Assembly: GCF_011299595.1 (NCBI RefSeq)
Contig: NZ_CP049867.1
Coordinates: 3,844,001-3,908,000, forward strand
Reading direction: 5' to 3'
DNA length: 64,000 nt
Source: Nocardioides sp. HDW12B
Lineage (GTDB): Bacteria > Actinomycetota > Actinomycetes > Propionibacteriales > Nocardioidaceae
Below, in pieces: positions 1-11,264 of this stretch. Under the pieces are notes generated by a model. That model was given only the letters and a program-made list of their open reading frames with translations. It had not been told where the DNA came from and did not search any database. The position numbers were made by a program, and so were the translations under genes. Numbering within the stretch: the first letter of the stretch is position 1; each line of letters begins with the position of its first letter.

Positions 1-1
1 C

Positions 2-531
2 ATGGAGACGCTGTCCCTCGGGCCGGCCTTCCTGGCCGCGTTCGCCGACCCCGGCGAGTGGGGCCCCGGCTTCACCGAGGTCATGGACGCCTACGAGAAC
101 ACCGCCGGCATGTGGGTGGTGGGCGAGGACCTGCCGCAGGAGACCAACCGGGTCACGCTCAACCCCGGCCTCAAGGACCAGTGGGGCCTGCCCGCCCCCG
201 ACGTGTCGTTCAACGACCACCCCAACGACGTGGCGATGCGCGAGCACGGCTACGGCCGCGCCGACATGCTCTACGAGGCCGTGGGCGCGGTCGGCACCCA
301 CCACACCCCGCCGTACCCGGCGACGCACAACCTCGGCACCTGCCGGATGAGCGCGCGCCCGGAGGACGGTGTCGTGGGGGCGTACGGTGAGGCGCACGAC
401 GTACCGGGCCTGTTCGTGAGCGACGGCTCGGTCATGACGACCGGTGCAGCGGCGAACCCGACGCTGACCATCGTCGCGCTGGCGATCCGGCAGGCCGAGC
501 ACATCGCCGACCGGCTCGGGAAGGGTGAGCT

Positions 532-535
<4 letters not shown>
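2..535 (+). CDS. GMC-family oxidoreductase, C-terminal part (gene starts before the window)
   Basis: This is the C-terminal part of a flavoprotein of the glucose-methanol-choline oxidoreductase family, which oxidises alcohols or sugars with FAD. The visible 177 residues contain the conserved THNLGTCRM segment with the usual catalytic histidine (about residue 109 of the visible part), and the closing GLFVSDGSVMTTG and NPTLTIVALA segments that contact FAD. Family members are typically over 500 residues, so the ATG at position 2 is internal and the gene is cut by the window edge. Its stop overlaps the apparent start of the next gene by two bases, so the two oxidoreductases are probably one transcript. 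The substrate cannot be told from this fragment. Confidence 0.9.
521..534 (+). promoter_or_regulatory. Ribosome binding site and CTG start of the FAD/Fe-S dehydrogenase
   Basis: AAGGGTGAG at 521-529 precedes a CTG at 532-534, which overlaps the upstream stop TGA (533-535) as CTGA. This has the geometry of the common GTGA/ATGA coupled starts, but with CTG as the initiator. The start is inferred because the conserved domain needs this upstream sequence and no conventional start codon is available. Confidence 0.5.
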
Positions 536-3312
<2,777 letters not shown>

Positions 3313-3334
3313 CCGGCCGACCCAGCCCGTGGTC

Positions 3335-4579
3335 TCAGCCCGGTACGGCGACCGCCGGCTCGGCCTCGTAGTCCTCGAGGTCGCGCAGCCGTCGCACGGG
3401 GCTGGCCAGCAGGATGAGCGGGCTCACCACCGTGACCGCGGCCAGCGCGACGAGCGCCCCGCGCGGCCCGAGCCAGGCGCCGAGGGACCCGGCGACGAGG
3501 CCGCCGAGGGGGATCGCGCCCCACGACACGAACCGCACCGTCGCCATGACGCGCGAGAGCATCTCCGGCGGGCTGGCGATCTGGCGGTAGGTCCGGGTCG
3601 TGGTGCTCAGCAGCACCACGCCGAGCGCGAACACGACGTTGCCGAGGGCGAACACCGCCGCCCCCACCGCACCGTCCCCGACCGGGATCAGGAATGCGCC
3701 GACCACGGAGACGACCCCGCCGGCCAGGCAGACCCGCGCCGAGCCGAACGCCCGCACCAGCCGCGGCGCGAGGGCAGCGCCGACGAGCGAGCCGACGCCC
3801 TCCGCGGCCAGCAGGACACCGACGAGTGCGGGCGTCGCGTCGAGGTCGCGCACGAGGTAGACGGCGAACAGCGCCATCTGCCCGCCGCACACGAAGTTCG
3901 TCACCGTGGCGTCCCACATGCACGGGGCCATCACCCGGTGACGGGTCACGAAGTGCCAGCCCTCGCGGATCATGTCCCGCATCGGCTGACGGGCGACCTG
4001 CGGGGCCTGCGCCTCCGGCAGCCGTCGCAGCAGCAGCGCGGAGACGAGGTAGCTGACGGCGTCGAGCAGCAGCGCCGGGGCCGCGCCGACGAGCGCCACC
4101 GCGCCGCCCCCGACCGGTGGGCCGCTGAGCTGGGTGGCGGCGAAGGTGCCGCTCATCAGGCTGTTGCGCGACTGCAGCTGCTCGCGAGGCACCACGCTCG
4201 GCAGGAAGGTCGAGTTGGCGACGTCGAACAGCACGCTCGCGCACCCCACGACCAGCGCCACCAGCAGCAGGTGGGCCAGGGTGAGCCCGCCGAGCCACCA
4301 CACGAGCGGCACCGAGGCGACGGCGAGGGCGCGGACGAGGTCGGTCGTCAGCTGCAGCCGCCGCAGCGGGAGCCGTTGGGTGATGACACCGGCGGGCAGG
4401 CCGAGCACCAGCCAGGCGGCGTACGACGCGGCGGTGAGCAGGCCCATCTCGAAGGTCGAGGCGTCGAGCACCAGCAGGGCCGTCAGCGGCAGGGCCACCG
4501 CGCTCACGGCGGAGCCGACGGCACTGGTCGTGCTGGCACCCCAGTAGGTCCAGAAGCGGCGGGCGTCGTCGTGGGTCAC
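3335..4579 (-). CDS. MFS transporter (MFS_3 / EntS-like exporter)
   Basis: A 414-residue integral membrane protein of the major facilitator superfamily, with about 12 hydrophobic segments and the TQRLPLRR loop after TM2. It most resembles the MFS_3/EntS group of drug and siderophore exporters. The GTG at 4579 is chosen because GAGGAG sits just upstream and the next start in frame lies deep inside the neighbouring gene. It is divergent from an HxlR-type regulator gene, with a palindrome only 14 bases before this start, so it is probably the regulator's target. Its stop lies 22 bases from the stop of the convergent dehydrogenase. The exported compound is unknown; an electrophile or oxidant is a reasonable guess from the partner. 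Confidence 0.88.
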   Translation of the reverse strand: MTHDDARRFWTYWGASTTSAVGSAVSAVALPLTALLVLDASTFEMGLLTAASYAAWLVLGLPAGVITQRLPLRRLQLTTDLVRALAVASVPLVWWLGGLTLAHLLLVALVVGCASVLFDVANSTFLPSVVPREQLQSRNSLMSGTFAATQLSGPPVGGGAVALVGAAPALLLDAVSYLVSALLLRRLPEAQAPQVARQPMRDMIREGWHFVTRHRVMAPCMWDATVTNFVCGGQMALFAVYLVRDLDATPALVGVLLAAEGVGSLVGAALAPRLVRAFGSARVCLAGGVVSVVGAFLIPVGDGAVGAAVFALGNVVFALGVVLLSTTTRTYRQIASPPEMLSRVMATVRFVSWGAIPLGGLVAGSLGAWLGPRGALVALAAVTVVSPLILLASPVRRLRDLEDYEAEPAVAVPG

Positions 4580-4592
4580 GGGCTCTCCTCGT

Positions 4593-4621
4593 CTAGTGGG
4601 TTCTAAATCGGAACCTACTAG
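4593..4621. promoter_or_regulatory. Inverted repeat, probable HxlR-type operator
   Basis: CTAGTGGGTTC (4593-4603) and GAACCTACTAG (4611-4621) form 11-bp arms with one mismatch around a 7-bp TAAATCG centre. It sits between the divergent MFS and HxlR-peroxiredoxin genes, where an autoregulatory operator is expected. The TAGT...ACTA ends resemble published HxlR/YodB-type sites. Confidence 0.7.
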
Positions 4622-4678
4622 GATGGGTCGGGATCTGTCGAGCCGCCGCGGTCTCGACGGGTGGGAGAGGATGGGCTC

Positions 4679-5566
4679 ATGCGACGCGAGGACCTGGCCG
4701 ACGCCGACTGCGGCATCGCGCAGGCCCTCGGCGTCGTCGGCGACTGGTGGACCGTGCTGGTGCTGCGCGAGGTCGCCGGCGGGGTCACCCGCTTCGACGG
4801 CCTCCAAGGTGCGCTCGGCGTCAGCCGCCGCACGCTGACCGAGAAGCTCGCCGGCCTCGTCGACCACGGCGTGCTGGAGCGCCGGGCGTACTCGACCCGG
4901 CCGCCACGGCACGACTACGTGCTCACCCCCCGCGGCGAGGGGCTGCTCCCGGTGCTCGTCGCGCTCCAGGAGTTCGGCGACCGGCACCTCCTCGGCGACG
5001 GCTCGCTGACCGCCACCGCCGCCAGCACCTCGGCCGAGTCGGCGCGCGTGCACGCCCTGGTCGGGCGGACGGTCCCGTCGACGGTGCTGACCGGGGCGGA
5101 CGGCGGAGCTCACGACGTACGGCGGGAAGAGGGGTGGCGGGTGGTCTTCTGCTTCCCCGGTGCCTTCGCGCCGGGCGCTGCCGACGGCCCCGGGCCCTAC
5201 CCGCCGGGCTGGGGCGACATCCCCGGCACCCGCGGCTGCACGCTCGAGGTGACGACGTACGCCGCGGCGTACGACCGGTTCCTCGCCGCCGGCGCCGACG
5301 TCGTCGGGGTCAGCAGCCAGCGTCCCGACGAGCTGCGCGCCTTCGGCGACCACGTCGGCGCACCGTTCCCGCTGCTCTCGGACGACGACCTGCGGCTGGC
5401 CTCGACGCTCCGGCTTCCGGTGTTCCGCTCGGCCGGCCAGGAGCGCTACAAGCGGCAGACGCTGCTGCTGGACCCCGCCGGGGTGGTGCGGGCGGCGCAG
5501 ATGCCGATCACCGACCCGGCCGGCTCGGTCGCCGAGATGCTCGCCGAGCTGACCCGCCTCACCTGA
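4679..5566 (+). CDS. HxlR-family regulator fused to a peroxiredoxin-like domain
   Basis: A 295-residue fusion. Residues 1-105 are a winged-helix HxlR domain (CGIAQALGVVGDWW with Cys11; recognition region near SRRTLTEKLAGL). Residues 125-295 are an AhpC/TSA-like domain with the FPGAFAPG loop, a GCTLE motif (Cys187, the expected peroxidatic position) and the DVVGVSSQ and DPAGVVRAAQ strands. Classical HxlR proteins are about 110-150 residues, so the enzyme half is extra. Cys11 is where thiol-sensing HxlR proteins keep their sensor cysteine. The ATG at 4679 has GAGAGG eight bases upstream; a GTG at 4661 is the alternative. I infer a repressor with built-in peroxide or electrophile detection controlling the divergent exporter. 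Confidence 0.85.
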   Translation: MRREDLADADCGIAQALGVVGDWWTVLVLREVAGGVTRFDGLQGALGVSRRTLTEKLAGLVDHGVLERRAYSTRPPRHDYVLTPRGEGLLPVLVALQEFGDRHLLGDGSLTATAASTSAESARVHALVGRTVPSTVLTGADGGAHDVRREEGWRVVFCFPGAFAPGAADGPGPYPPGWGDIPGTRGCTLEVTTYAAAYDRFLAAGADVVGVSSQRPDELRAFGDHVGAPFPLLSDDDLRLASTLRLPVFRSAGQERYKRQTLLLDPAGVVRAAQMPITDPAGSVAEMLAELTRLT

Positions 5567-5594
5567 GCCCGCCTGCCAGCCCGCCCGCCCGGCG

Positions 5595-7994
5595 CTACTG
5601 GCGCAGCAGCTCGCGGAACGACGGGGCCGACCAGCCGGTGCCGGAGGCGGCGGGCGGGGCCGGCAGGTTCTCCCCGCCGTAGATGGGCGCCCCGCCAGCG
5701 GTGCCGTAGCGCAGCCAGGTCTCGGCCGGGCCCTGCCCGACCCCGGGACGCGACCAGTCGCAGACGCCGTCGGCGAAGAGCTCCTCCAGCGCGGCCCACT
5801 GCTCGTCGGTGAACGGCACCGGCAGGTCACCCGCGTCGTAGACGTAGTCGCTGCGGTCGAGCGGCTGCGTCACGCAGGCGACCGTGTCGTTGGCCACCGG
5901 CCCACCGGCGACCTGCCGCGGCGTCCCGAGCCGGGTCTGCAGCGCGGGCATCCGGCACACCGGCTCGGCCGGCGTCCCGACCGTCTCGAAGCCCTCGACC
6001 TGGCAGCGGTCCGTGACGTCGGCCGGACGGTCGTCGGCGACCTTGGCGGCCAGCGGGACCGAGCGACGGTCGGCCTCGACGGCGCTCAGCCAGCGGTCCA
6101 TCGCGAACAGCGCGTCCTTCGCCCAGTCGAGGTCGCCGATGAGCGGGGTCGGGCCGAACCACATGACCCGGTTGCCGGTGTCGCCCTGGTCGGCGAGCAG
6201 CCGCTCCTCGGTCCAGAACGCGTGGCTGTAGTCGTGGGCGATGCCCGGGTCGGGCCCGCCGTGGTTGATGATCGCGACCTCGTCGAGGTGGTTCGCCTCG
6301 TTGACGAGCCCGCTGCGGTAGACGTTCTCGATCGCCGTGCGGTCGCCGGCGAGACGCTCGGGCACCGGGTCGGCGTTGATGTCGAGGCCGCCCACCTTCA
6401 CGTTGAGGTCGACGAACTGCGCCGGCGTGATGAGCCCCTTCTGCAGCGCCCCGAGGCCGTACTGCACGCCGGTGTTGGCGAACGGCACGCCGGTGAAGCC
6501 TCGCCCGGCCGCCTGCTCGGTCGCGCTCCAGTCCGACTCCGGACGTACGCCGAGCGTGGTCGCCATCATGTCGAGGATCGAGCACCGCACCCCGCCGGGG
6601 TTGGTCTCGGAGTCGAAGCGGGTCGACTCGTCGCCGGCCACGGTGTCGCGGGTCCCGGGGCAGGCGCTCTCCGGGTTGATCGCCTCCTTGAACAGCCCCT
6701 CGTCGGCGGCGATCGCGTTCATGTGCGAGAGGTGCCCCTCCACCTCCGCCATCTGCGGCTCGGTCCACACCGCGCCGCCGCCCCACCGCGACGGGTCCTC
6801 GAAGTAGCGCCGCAGCAGGTGGTAGTCGGCGAACTGCGCCCCGGCGGTCAACGTGTCGGGGTAGGAGCAGCTGGTGACCAGGCCCTGGTAGATGCCGGGG
6901 TAGGCGTTGGCGATGGTGTGCTGCGCGATCGAGCCGCCGGAGCAGCCGGTGCCGATGGTGTAGCGGATCGGGCCGTACTGCTCGACGAGCCGCTCCTTGG
7001 CCATCATCATCGACTCCGCCTCGATGGGCAGGTTGCAGTTGTGGCCGGTGTTGTTCAGCGCCGTCGACAGCACCGCGAAGCCCTGGCCGAGCGCGGCGAC
7101 GTAGCTCTGCTCGTAGCCGGGCGTCTCCGGGATCGTGCCCGAGTAGTCGTCGAGCCGCGGGTCGCCGGGGGCGTAGGCGGCGCCGCAGTTGCCGCCGTGC
7201 GGCACCACGACCTTCTCGTTCCACTGGTCCTGCGCCTTCCACGGCTTCCAGTCCCGACCGGGCCGGAAGAGCGTCAGGATCGTGTAGCGGTCGCGGTCCT
7301 GGAAGCCGTCCTCGCGCCGCACGATGAACGGCACCCGCACGCCCTCGTCGGTGGTGGTGGAGGCGACGTCCTGCGGCGGGTTGTCCCGGTCGTAGGGCTG
7401 CAGCCCCGGCTTGCGGGGGTCGGTGGACTTGTAGAGGAACGAGTACGTCGCCGGCTGGCGGCACTGCGCGTCGAGGGCGCCGGCCTGGCACGTGTAGGGC
7501 TGCAGCTGCGGGCCGGAGAAGATCGGTCCGCCGTCGGGGTGGTTCACGACCGTACGGCGACCCTCGCGGCCCGGCGCCCGGGCCACCAGCACGTTGCGGC
7601 CGACGTCGAGCCCGCGCACCAGTGCCTGGAAGCGGCCGTTGGGCCGCACCCGGAACTGCCGGGTGACGTCGTCGCCGTTGAGGCGCACCCGGACGTCGCG
7701 CGGCGCCACCCGAGGCGGCAGCACCACCGTGGTCAGTGCGTCCCCGCCCGAGACGAGGTCGGCCCGGTTGGACTCGACGCGGATGGCCAGCGGCTTCACG
7801 GCCGCCCGGGCGCGGCTCACCGCCACGCTCGCTGCGCTCGGGCCGGTCGCGCTCGCGGACGTCGGCGCGGAGGCGGCCGGGCCGGCCGCGACCAGCGGCG
7901 CGGCGAGGAGGCCGGCCAGCACGGTCGCCGCGAGAGCGGCTCCCGGACCGGTGGTGAGGGGCGCGCGACGACGCGCGGGACGACTGACAGGCAT
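5595..7994 (-). CDS. Secreted DUF6351-type alpha/beta hydrolase-like protein
   Basis: A 799-residue exported protein. The N-terminus is basic then hydrophobic (AALAATVLAGLLAAPLVAA) and ends in an Ala-rich signal peptidase-like region. An Ig-like or beta-rich stretch follows, with a long domain that has the nucleophile-like motif GTGCSGGSIAQ, the HGGNCGAAYAPGDPR segment and a late NHGGPDPGIAHDYSHAFW segment. This pattern matches what I know as DUF6351, a family of uncharacterised secreted proteins in actinobacteria with an alpha/beta hydrolase appearance. The many paired cysteines fit secretion. The ATG at 7994 is preferred over 8021 because GGAGGAG lies directly before it. It stands alone, convergent with the peroxiredoxin fusion and divergent from the kinase gene. 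The substrate is unknown. Confidence 0.75.
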   Translation of the reverse strand: MPVSRPARRRAPLTTGPGAALAATVLAGLLAAPLVAAGPAASAPTSASATGPSAASVAVSRARAAVKPLAIRVESNRADLVSGGDALTTVVLPPRVAPRDVRVRLNGDDVTRQFRVRPNGRFQALVRGLDVGRNVLVARAPGREGRRTVVNHPDGGPIFSGPQLQPYTCQAGALDAQCRQPATYSFLYKSTDPRKPGLQPYDRDNPPQDVASTTTDEGVRVPFIVRREDGFQDRDRYTILTLFRPGRDWKPWKAQDQWNEKVVVPHGGNCGAAYAPGDPRLDDYSGTIPETPGYEQSYVAALGQGFAVLSTALNNTGHNCNLPIEAESMMMAKERLVEQYGPIRYTIGTGCSGGSIAQHTIANAYPGIYQGLVTSCSYPDTLTAGAQFADYHLLRRYFEDPSRWGGGAVWTEPQMAEVEGHLSHMNAIAADEGLFKEAINPESACPGTRDTVAGDESTRFDSETNPGGVRCSILDMMATTLGVRPESDWSATEQAAGRGFTGVPFANTGVQYGLGALQKGLITPAQFVDLNVKVGGLDINADPVPERLAGDRTAIENVYRSGLVNEANHLDEVAIINHGGPDPGIAHDYSHAFWTEERLLADQGDTGNRVMWFGPTPLIGDLDWAKDALFAMDRWLSAVEADRRSVPLAAKVADDRPADVTDRCQVEGFETVGTPAEPVCRMPALQTRLGTPRQVAGGPVANDTVACVTQPLDRSDYVYDAGDLPVPFTDEQWAALEELFADGVCDWSRPGVGQGPAETWLRYGTAGGAPIYGGENLPAPPAASGTGWSAPSFRELLRQ

Positions 7995-8152
7995 GAGCAC
8001 TCCTCCGGACGGTCTGATCACGACCGTTTCCCCTCGACGCTACCGTTCGGAGCGGGTCCGCGACACGGCTTGGCCCGACGAGAACCGTCCGTTCCCTCCC
8101 GCTCGGTGGGTGGACAGACGTACTCTCGACCTGGTGCAGAGGGGGGATTGAC

Positions 8153-10009
8153 GTGTCGGAGACCGGGACCTCTCCCGAGGTGCTCGCCCTCCGCAGCCTG
8201 CACGCCATCATCACCTCCGTCCACGAGATGGAGGACCTCCAGGGCGTGCTGCAGACCGCCGCCCAGGGCGTCGTCGACGTCCTCGGCTTCGAGGTCGCCG
8301 TCATCGACTGCGTCGACGACCACGGCTACGTCGAGGCGCTGGCCGTGGCCGGCGACCCGGACGCCGTCGCGACCATGAAGTCACGACGGATCCCGCTCAT
8401 CGAGATCCTCGCCGAGTTCGACATCGCCGAGCCGTGGGGACTGCTCAAGTTCGTCCCCCACGACCGGCTCGAGGCCGACGCCGAGACCAGCTGGGTCCCC
8501 GACATCGAGCCGCTCGACGTGCCGGACGCGTGGCACCCGCTCGACGCCCTCTACGCGCCGCTCGAGGGACCGACCGGCGAGCTCGTCGGGGTGCTGAGCG
8601 TCGACGTCCCGGTCAACCGCCGCCGCCCCGGGCCGCTGGCGCGCCAGGTCCTCGAGATGTACGCCGTGCAGGCCGGTCTGGCCATCCACCACGCGCAGGA
8701 GCGCGCTCGCCTCAACGAGCGGATCCGGCTGGGGGCGGCGGTCCGGACGATCCTGGAGACCGCGTCGCGCGAGCTCGACCTGAGGACGATCATCGACGAC
8801 AGCTTCGTGCCGCTGGCCGACGGCTTCCGCTGCGACCGGCTCCTCATCCGGGTGCTCGACCAGGTCGACGACCAGGGCAGGTCCGGTGCGGGGCACGCTC
8901 CCGGGGCCGGTGCGACGTACCCCCCGGACCTGCTGGACTCGATGGCGCCGCGCCTGGCCGAGCTGGGGGAGCGCCTGAGCGGCGTCGAGCTGCTCGCCCT
9001 CGGCGAGCGGATCGCCCGGGAGTGCTGGGCGCGCAAGACCACCTGCGTCGTCGACGAGCTCGCGGTGCCGCCGGAGGACCTCGTGGGCCCGGTCGACCTG
9101 GCGCTGCTGCGCATCATGATGACCGGGCTCGACGCCACCGGGGTGATGCTGGTGCCGCTGGGCTCGGGCGCCAGCTGCGTGGGCTACCTGACGCTGGTGC
9201 GCGCGGCCGAGGGGTCGGCCTGGACCGAGGCGGAGAGCGACGCCGCCCTGGAGGTCGGGCGCGAGATGGGGCGCGTGGTCCACCGGACGCACCTCTACCA
9301 GCGCGAGCGCGAGCTGGTCGCGGAGCTGCAGGAGCTCGACCGCTACAAGGGCGAGATGATCGCGACGATCACCCACGAGCTGAAGAACCCGCTGACCGCG
9401 ATCCGCGGCTACGTCGAGCTGCTCTCCGAGCAGGGGGTCGGCGGGCGCGGCATGGAGGCGATCGAGCGCAACGTGACCCGCCTGGTCAACCTCACCGACG
9501 ACCTGCTGCTGCTGGCCAAGGTCAGCGACCCGCACCGGGTGCTGGTCTCGAGCCCGGTGCCGCTCGGCCCCCTCGTCGAGGAGGTCGTCGACGCGGTGGG
9601 CGTGCAGGCGCAGCGCAAGGGGCTGCGGATCGACGTCGCGCGGCCGGAGCGCGACCTGGTCGTGAGCGGGGAGCGCGACGAGCTGGCCCGGATGATGGTC
9701 AACATCGTCGGCAACGCGGTGAAGTACACCCCCGAGGGCGGGTCGGTCACGCTGTGCCTGGAGCCGGTCGACGGGCGCGCCGCCTTCCGCTGCTCCGACA
9801 CCGGGCTCGGGATCTCCGCCGACGACCTCGGGCGGCTGTTCGACGAGTTCGACCGGTCCTCCAACCCCGACGCCCAGGCGCAGCCCGGCAGCGGGCTCGG
9901 GCTCGCCATCGTGCAGCGCATCGTCGAGCGCCACCGCGCCGAGCTCGTCGTCGACTCCGAGCTCGGCACCGGCAGCACCTTCTCGGTGCTCCTCCCCCTC
10001 GCCCCCTGA
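8153..10009 (+). CDS. Double-GAF sensor histidine kinase (orphan)
   Basis: A 618-residue soluble histidine kinase. Two GAF-type sensor domains (about 20-185 and 200-385) precede a HisKA dimerisation domain whose phosphoacceptor is His408 (ATITHELKNPLTAIRGY), then a HATPase_c domain with the N box (MMVNIVGNAVKYTPEGG), G1 (CSDTGLGIS), F box (LFDEFDRSSN) and G2 (GSGLGLAIV). No transmembrane segment is visible, so the signal is cytoplasmic, perhaps a small ligand or redox state. The GTG at 8153 follows a GGGGGG-containing Shine-Dalgarno. No response regulator lies next to it, so it is an orphan kinase within this window. Confidence 0.9.
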   Translation: MSETGTSPEVLALRSLHAIITSVHEMEDLQGVLQTAAQGVVDVLGFEVAVIDCVDDHGYVEALAVAGDPDAVATMKSRRIPLIEILAEFDIAEPWGLLKFVPHDRLEADAETSWVPDIEPLDVPDAWHPLDALYAPLEGPTGELVGVLSVDVPVNRRRPGPLARQVLEMYAVQAGLAIHHAQERARLNERIRLGAAVRTILETASRELDLRTIIDDSFVPLADGFRCDRLLIRVLDQVDDQGRSGAGHAPGAGATYPPDLLDSMAPRLAELGERLSGVELLALGERIARECWARKTTCVVDELAVPPEDLVGPVDLALLRIMMTGLDATGVMLVPLGSGASCVGYLTLVRAAEGSAWTEAESDAALEVGREMGRVVHRTHLYQRERELVAELQELDRYKGEMIATITHELKNPLTAIRGYVELLSEQGVGGRGMEAIERNVTRLVNLTDDLLLLAKVSDPHRVLVSSPVPLGPLVEEVVDAVGVQAQRKGLRIDVARPERDLVVSGERDELARMMVNIVGNAVKYTPEGGSVTLCLEPVDGRAAFRCSDTGLGISADDLGRLFDEFDRSSNPDAQAQPGSGLGLAIVQRIVERHRAELVVDSELGTGSTFSVLLPLAP

Positions 10010-10022
10010 CGCCGCCCCCCAC

Positions 10023-10209
10023 CGCGAAACGTCAGTCGTGCACGCGCGAAACGTCACTCGTGCACGCGCGAAGCGTCACTCGTGCACGCGCGAAGCGTCA
10101 CTCGTGCACGCGCGAAGCGTCACTCGTGCACGCGCAAAGCGTCGGTCATGTTCGCGCGAAACGTCACTCGTGCACGCGCGAAACGTCAGCTGTGGACGCG
10201 CGAGGCGTC
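10023..10209. repeat. 22-bp tandem repeat array, about 8.5 units
   Basis: Eight units of exactly 22 bp run from 10023 to 10198, with a ninth partial unit. The consensus begins CGCGAARCGTCACTCGTGCA; units 2-5 and 7 are nearly identical, unit 6 is the most diverged. The array fills the gap between the convergent kinase and Xre genes, and the last unit's GTCA supplies the Xre gene's stop codon. The same 22-bp family recurs near 25.9 kb and 52.4 kb. There are no spacers, so it is not a CRISPR array. Confidence 0.9.
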
Positions 10210-10417
10210 AATCCGTGTCGACGTACCTCAGCAGGTCGCCCGGCTGGCAGTCGAGCTCCCGGCAGATCGCCTCGAGCGTCCCGAACCGCACCGCCTTGGC
10301 CTTGCCGGTCTTGAGCACCGACAGGTTGGCCACCGTGATCCCGACCCGATCGGCGAGCTCGGTCAGCGTCATCCGCCGCTCCAGCAGCATGTGGTCGAGC
10401 CGCACCTCGATGCCCAT
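10208..10417 (-). CDS. Small Xre-family (YozG-like) transcriptional regulator
   Basis: A 69-residue protein that is little more than a helix-turn-helix (LTELADRVGITVANLSVLKT, residues 19-38), with the AVRFGTLEAICRELDCQPGD tail typical of the small Xre regulators paired with DUF2975 proteins. Its ATG (10417-10415) overlaps the stop of the upstream DUF2975 gene by one base (TGATG), indicating translational coupling. The stop codon lies in the last unit of the 22-bp repeat array. It probably represses its own operon through the inverted repeats just upstream of the DUF2975 gene. Confidence 0.9.
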   Translation of the reverse strand: MGIEVRLDHMLLERRMTLTELADRVGITVANLSVLKTGKAKAVRFGTLEAICRELDCQPGDLLRYVDTD

Positions 10418-11184
10418 CAGACGGTCAGTCGCTGCTCGTCGGCCAGGTCCGCGCCGCGTCGGAACACCTGCGCCAGCAGGAGCAGCAGTGCGCCGAAGGC
10501 CATCACGGTCAGGCTCGGCCCGCCGGGCTCCATCGAGCCGAGCTGCAGCCACCCCGTCGGCCCGAAGCCGCCCTCGTTGTAGTCCCACGCCTTCGGACTC
10601 AGGAACAGCCACAGCACCGGCTCGACCAGCTCCCAGCCCAGCAGCAGCGCGCCCATCGTCCGCAGGCGGCGTACCGCCTCGCCGGTGAACGGCTCCCCGC
10701 GCGCCGCCGTCCGCAGCAGCCGCCACAGCTGGAAGAGCGTCACCGTGACGACCAGCAGCGCCAGCACCTGCATCGCGAACAGCGAGGCGAGCAGCGCGTT
10801 CCAGCCCGGCTCCGCGTCGAGGACGAGCGGGCCGCGGAGCTCGATCGACTGGGGCACGACGTCTCCCTGCCGCACGACGCCACCGACCTGGGAGTCGCCC
10901 GAGCCGTCGTCGAGGATGAACCCGAGGCACTCCGTCGGGTAGTCGCGCAGGTCGACCTCCGCGCAGATCTCGCGCACACCGCCCGCCTCCCACGTCGGGG
11001 CGACGTCGAGCTCGACGAGGCCCAGGCCGCCGGACAGGTCGACGCGCTGGACGAACGAGTCGCTCCATCCGGCCAGCCCCGCGACCCCGACGCCGGCGGT
11101 GACGACCGCTGCGAGCAGGGCGCCGACCCACCCGACCAGGACGGCGACGGAGGCGGCGCGCATGCCGCGTGAGGAGCCGACCAT
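10417..11184 (-). CDS. DUF2975-like membrane protein
   Basis: A 255-residue membrane protein with about four hydrophobic segments: one near the N-terminus, then two flanking a large extracytoplasmic loop rich in acidic residues, and two near the C-terminus. The size, topology (GEPFTGEAVRRLRTMG loop between segments) and the coupled small Xre gene identify the DUF2975/YozG-type pair, whose role is unknown. I place the start at ATG 11184, with AAGGA about 10 bases upstream; a further ATG (11241) lies inside the operator palindrome and is unlikely. Confidence 0.8.
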   Translation of the reverse strand: MVGSSRGMRAASVAVLVGWVGALLAAVVTAGVGVAGLAGWSDSFVQRVDLSGGLGLVELDVAPTWEAGGVREICAEVDLRDYPTECLGFILDDGSGDSQVGGVVRQGDVVPQSIELRGPLVLDAEPGWNALLASLFAMQVLALLVVTVTLFQLWRLLRTAARGEPFTGEAVRRLRTMGALLLGWELVEPVLWLFLSPKAWDYNEGGFGPTGWLQLGSMEPGGPSLTVMAFGALLLLLAQVFRRGADLADEQRLTV

Positions 11185-11198
11185 GTCGATCACGTCCT

Positions 11199-11258
11199 TA
11201 CTGTTTCGCGGAGAGGACTTACTGCGCAACAGTATGTGCATATCGTTTCACGATATGC
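11199..11258. promoter_or_regulatory. Two inverted repeats upstream of the DUF2975/Xre operon
   Basis: GCATATCG (11238-11245) and CGATATGC (11251-11258) are perfect 8-bp arms around TTTCA. Closer to the gene, TACTGTT (11199-11205) and AACAGTA (11228-11234) form a second, wider inverted repeat. Position and symmetry suggest operator sites for the Xre partner. The first palindrome lies only 7 bases beyond the convergently placed stop of the HAD gene. Confidence 0.6.
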
Positions 11259-11264
11259 AAGGCG

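Noticed and set aside
10023-10209. CRISPR array at the 22-bp repeats
   Set aside because: The repeat units are directly adjacent with no spacers of constant length, and no cas genes are present. It is a plain tandem repeat.
10038-10688. Open frames reading through the 22-bp array
   Set aside because: The 22-bp unit is not a multiple of three, so all frames cycle through the repeat and produce repetitive peptides. There is no start context or family, and the region downstream is the minus-strand DUF2975 gene.
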